DNA from: Prevotella sp. UBA1395
GTDB taxonomy: Bacteria; Bacteroidota; Bacteroidia; Bacteroidales; Bacteroidaceae
Direction: 5' to 3'
Length of the DNA stretch: 7,660 nucleotides
Assembly: GCA_002305235.1 (NCBI GenBank)
Contig: DBQL01000063.1
Coordinates: 7,178-14,837 of the forward strand
Part shown: piece by piece, positions 5,244-7,660 of the stretch
Layout: every line of letters starts with the position of its first letter
How positions within the stretch are numbered: position 1 is the stretch's first letter
Notes under the pieces: generated by a model
What the model saw: only the letters and a program-made list of their open reading frames with translations
What the model was told of the DNA's origin: nothing
Database searches by the model: none
Translations under genes and position numbers: made by a program

Positions 5244-7193
5244 TCATTCCTTACGCCTGACGATGTGCTGCCGATATTGCGTGTTCACGATGAGAGGAAC
5301 TTTCTCTATGGTTACCGTGCTGGTGTCGAGGCCCAGTGCCTGCTCATCACCCACGCCGATATGCTTGATGATGGCAAAGAGATGCAGCAACAAGTTGTCG
5401 ATGCTGCTCACCACCGTAGACGGATAATAGATGCGGTGGATGACGATGAATCGGAAGTCGCCGGGAATATTGCGCTGTCGCAAGGAGGGATAGCCGCTAC
5501 GGATGTCAAACCTGTTCTCGGCGATCAGGTCTTCCACAATCTGCCTTAGATACAGGTTCATGAGAGGGTTTACCATGAATCCGATACGTATATTGATGGC
5601 AAAGAGGGTGTCGGGGATAAGCTCATGGCAGGTGTAGTCGAGCGTTTTGGGGCTGTCCACATTCTGGAAATGAACCAGCCAGTAGTGGTCGGCGCGCTTG
5701 GGTTGCTTGTTGACGATAGAGTAGATGAGCTTGTCTTCAACCATCATCTCATGGTTAGACTGCCTCACATACACGAGGTTGGTGGCATACTTGGGTATCG
5801 TCTCATCATTCTTGATGGCCGAAATCACGTCGAAATAAGGCTCTAACTTGACGAAACGGAGATAGCTGCGGCGTATGGTGCGCGCCCGATTCCAAATGAA
5901 CATGATAAGTCCGAATATCGTTGCCAAGAGCAATGTGTACCATCCGCCATGCGCGATCTTGGTGATATTGGCTGCGAGAAACAATCCCTCGATGGCAAGG
6001 AACACTGAGAGGAATGTGCCTACCACCCATCGTGGCTGCCGTCTTTGCGAGAGATAGGCCGAGAGCATGATGGTGGTGATGAGCATTGTCATGGTGATGG
6101 CCAATCCGTAGGCAGCCTCCATGTGGGCCGACGACTGAAACAGCAGTACGGTGATAATACACAATACAAAGAGCAGGCCATTGATTACCGGAATATAGAT
6201 TTGCCCCTTGTCGGCAGAAGGATATTTGAATCGTAGCATCGGCCAGAAGTCGAGGTGAACGGCTTCGCTGAAGATGGTGAAGCAACCACTGATGAGTGCT
6301 TGGCTCGCGATGATGGCGGCACCGGTCGCCATGATGATGCCGGGCACCACCATCCAATGGGGCATCACGGCGTAGAACGGGTTGACGGGAGAGGAATAGG
6401 TCATGCTGTGACCGATAATATGCGCGCCCTGCCCCATATAATTCAGGATAAGCATGGTCTTGACGATGGTCCATCCGGCCGTAATGTTCTTTCGACCGCA
6501 GTGTCCGAGGTCGGAATAGAGGGCCTCGGCACCCGTGGTACAGAGAAAAACGGCCCCCAGCACCATGAACCACGACGGGTTTTGGAGCAGCAGTCGTATG
6601 GCATAATAGGGGTTGAGAGCCTTGAAGATGATGGGCTCCTGAACGGCATGAACGATGCCCAAACCTCCTAAGAGCATAAACCATACGAGCATGAATGGTC
6701 CAAAATAACGTCCGATGGAGCCGGTGCCGAAACGTTGGATGAAGAATATGGCTGTGATGATGGTCAGAACGATGGGTACGATGGGTACCTCAGGCGAGAT
6801 AACGTGCAGCCCTTCTATGGCCGAGGTGACCGTAATGGCCGGCGTGATGACCCCGTCGGCAACGAGTGTGCTGGCCCCAATGATGGCAAGGATGGAGAAC
6901 CAACGCTTTCCTCGTTTGCGAACGAGGGTGTATAGGGCGAGAATTCCGCCCTCTCCCTTATTGTCGGCACGCAGGGCGATGAGCACGTATTTGAGGGTTG
7001 TCTGAAGGGTTAAGGTCCAGATGATACACGATACAGCCCCAAGGATGTAGTCGGTATCAAATGCCGGATTGGCCTTGAGAATGGTCTTCATCACATAGAG
7101 TGGTGAGGTGCCGATGTCGCCAAACACGATACCGATGGCGACAAGAATGCCCAACTTGCTCAGTTCCTTGGCTTTTTGACTGTTGTGATCCAT
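5244..7193 (-). CDS. kup: Kup-type potassium uptake permease
   Basis: Low-affinity K+ importer of the KUP/HAK/KT family, a cation-coupled inner-membrane carrier. The 649-residue product has the family layout: about 12 transmembrane segments in residues 15-440 and a hydrophilic cytoplasmic C-terminal domain (about 445-649). Diagnostic motifs are all present: GDIGTSPLY (25-33) in helix 1, RADNKGEGGILALY (75-88), ADGVITPAITVTSAIEGL (112-129), TGAEALYSDLGHCG (220-233), NYMGQGA (251-257) and NPFY (271-274). The start at 7193 is preferred because it gives the expected short N-terminus before helix 1. An ATG three codons upstream (7202) is possible, but starts further upstream lie at or beyond the promoter. 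The length is slightly above E. coli Kup (622), with the excess likely in the C-terminal domain. No neighbouring gene shares its transcript. Gene intact. Confidence 0.96.
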   Translation of the reverse strand: MDHNSQKAKELSKLGILVAIGIVFGDIGTSPLYVMKTILKANPAFDTDYILGAVSCIIWTLTLQTTLKYVLIALRADNKGEGGILALYTLVRKRGKRWFSILAIIGASTLVADGVITPAITVTSAIEGLHVISPEVPIVPIVLTIITAIFFIQRFGTGSIGRYFGPFMLVWFMLLGGLGIVHAVQEPIIFKALNPYYAIRLLLQNPSWFMVLGAVFLCTTGAEALYSDLGHCGRKNITAGWTIVKTMLILNYMGQGAHIIGHSMTYSSPVNPFYAVMPHWMVVPGIIMATGAAIIASQALISGCFTIFSEAVHLDFWPMLRFKYPSADKGQIYIPVINGLLFVLCIITVLLFQSSAHMEAAYGLAITMTMLITTIMLSAYLSQRRQPRWVVGTFLSVFLAIEGLFLAANITKIAHGGWYTLLLATIFGLIMFIWNRARTIRRSYLRFVKLEPYFDVISAIKNDETIPKYATNLVYVRQSNHEMMVEDKLIYSIVNKQPKRADHYWLVHFQNVDSPKTLDYTCHELIPDTLFAINIRIGFMVNPLMNLYLRQIVEDLIAENRFDIRSGYPSLRQRNIPGDFRFIVIHRIYYPSTVVSSIDNLLLHLFAIIKHIGVGDEQALGLDTSTVTIEKVPLIVNTQYRQHIVRRKE

Positions 7194-7218
7194 ATTTTGC
7201 ATTTCAAAAAATATCGTG

Positions 7219-7251
7219 CAAAGGTATGAATGTTGCACCAATCGGATGCAA
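7219..7251 (-). promoter_or_regulatory. kup promoter
   Basis: On the minus strand TACCTTTG (7226-7219) matches the -7 consensus TAnnTTTG. An ATTG/TTG at 7251-7249 sits 22 bp upstream, slightly wider than usual for the -33 box. Transcription would start near 7213, giving a leader of about 10-20 nt before the start codon. This placement also rules out start codons far upstream of 7202. Confidence 0.65.
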
Positions 7252-7587
7252 TAACAGTGATAAAAATGTTGAAATGCAGCTAATTTTTTTTGCCTTGCCA
7301 CATCTCTCTTCCGTCAATGGTCATATTTTGAGCATGCTGTTCTCGGTATCTCGGTTTTCCATGCGTTACTCCTTGGTATGATCAGACATGCCAAAGTCAA
7401 AGTGATCATTCGGTGGTACGGGCGGGAGATATAATGATATCTGAAAAGACATGAAAATAAATCAAATGCGTCGTGGCTTTTTTCCTGTAAATATCGCCGC
7501 CCCATGCCACCGATTTGATTATCTACACCACATCACAAGGATATGCCGTCGCCGGCACATCCTTATCAATGCTGATTCCGAGATGGT
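7252..7587. other. Gene-free spacer with palindromic sites upstream of kup
   Basis: No supported gene. Two palindromic elements stand out. One is ATGATCA (7378-7384) facing TGATCAT (7403-7409) across 18 bases, with a further GAC/GTC pairing inside. The other is AGATAT (7427-7432) facing ATATCT (7437-7442) across AATG. Both lie 130-220 bp upstream of the kup promoter, far for a typical operator, and neither is followed by a clear T-tract. A run of six T occurs near 7480 without a convincing stem before it. Confidence 0.5.
7537..7564 (-). terminator. Hairpin after the partial right-edge gene
   Basis: AAGGAT and TGCCG (7537-7548, separated by one mismatch) pair with CGGCA and ATCCTT (7553-7564) around a TCGC loop: 11 pairs and one A-C mismatch. 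It lies 23 bp beyond the stop codon of the minus-strand gene ending at 7588, as expected for a terminator, but no T-run follows on the minus strand. Confidence 0.55.
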
Positions 7588-7660
7588 CTATTTCTTACCG
7601 AAAAGTCCTTTCAACTTGCCGAGCAGTCCGGAGCTTTGCACCTTCTCGGTCACGTTTTCG
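7588..7660 (-). CDS. C-terminal fragment of an unidentified protein
   Basis: Read on the minus strand from the window edge, an open frame ends in ENVTEKVQSSGLLGKLKGLF, then GKK and TAG (stop at 7588-7590). Only the last 23 residues are inside the window; the rest lies to the right. The tail alternates hydrophobic and basic residues with glycines (GLLGKLKGLFGKK), suggesting a short amphipathic helix. The frame is supported by a stem-loop just beyond the stop and by codon choice similar to the neighbouring genes. The family cannot be recognised from so little; small Gly/Lys-ending tails occur in several unrelated small proteins. Confidence 0.6.
   Translation of the reverse strand, partial: ENVTEKVQSSGLLGKLKGLFGKK

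Noticed and set aside
5806..6684. 292-codon alternative minus-strand frame inside kup
   Set aside because: Same strand but different frame from kup; translation is His/Arg/Ser-rich noise and kup motifs are continuous in the true frame.
7202..7301. Longer N-terminus for Kup from a start at 7301
   Set aside because: It would place the start upstream of the TACCTTTG promoter and add about 36 residues not seen in the family before the first helix.

Overview
The window looks like ordinary chromosomal DNA from a member of the Bacteroidales, most likely a Prevotella-like organism. Four observations support this. Genes start without clear Shine-Dalgarno sequences. Promoters carry the Bacteroidetes -7 element TAnnTTTG (at 473, 3154, 3737, and on the minus strand at 7226). 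The glycyl-tRNA synthetase is the single-chain dimeric type. The FKBP protein is a lipoprotein with Ser and acidic residues straight after the lipobox cysteine. Genus is inference; phylum is fairly safe.

Layout. 1-472 has no convincing gene but holds a 22-bp tandem repeat (54-103) and a GC-rich inverted repeat (291-347). 512-2080 (+) is glyS, followed after 84 bp by an FKBP-type peptidyl-prolyl isomerase lipoprotein (2165-2848, +), with a strong intrinsic terminator at 2911-2945. 2946-3762 is a long gap without a believable protein gene. It contains a promoter (3131-3161), a C-poor, hairpin-containing stretch and two terminator-like hairpins (3579-3628 and 3668-3700), and is read here as a candidate non-coding transcript of about 460-530 nt. 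A second, very good promoter (3714-3744) then drives a MATE-family exporter (3763-5157, +). The MATE gene converges on a Kup-type potassium permease (5244-7193, -), with a long inverted repeat between the two stops. Kup has its own promoter just upstream (7219-7251, -). The right edge carries the last 24 codons of another minus-strand gene.

The genes do not form one pathway. glyS supplies glycyl-tRNA, the FKBP probably folds or isomerises envelope proteins, and the MATE and Kup proteins are inner-membrane transporters with separate promoters. The most interesting material is between genes: the candidate RNA at about 3168-3628/3700, the tandem TCGCGA repeats, the folded segment upstream of glyS, and a hairpin after glyS whose T-tract faces antisense. 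No mobile element, CRISPR array, tRNA or rRNA was recognised.
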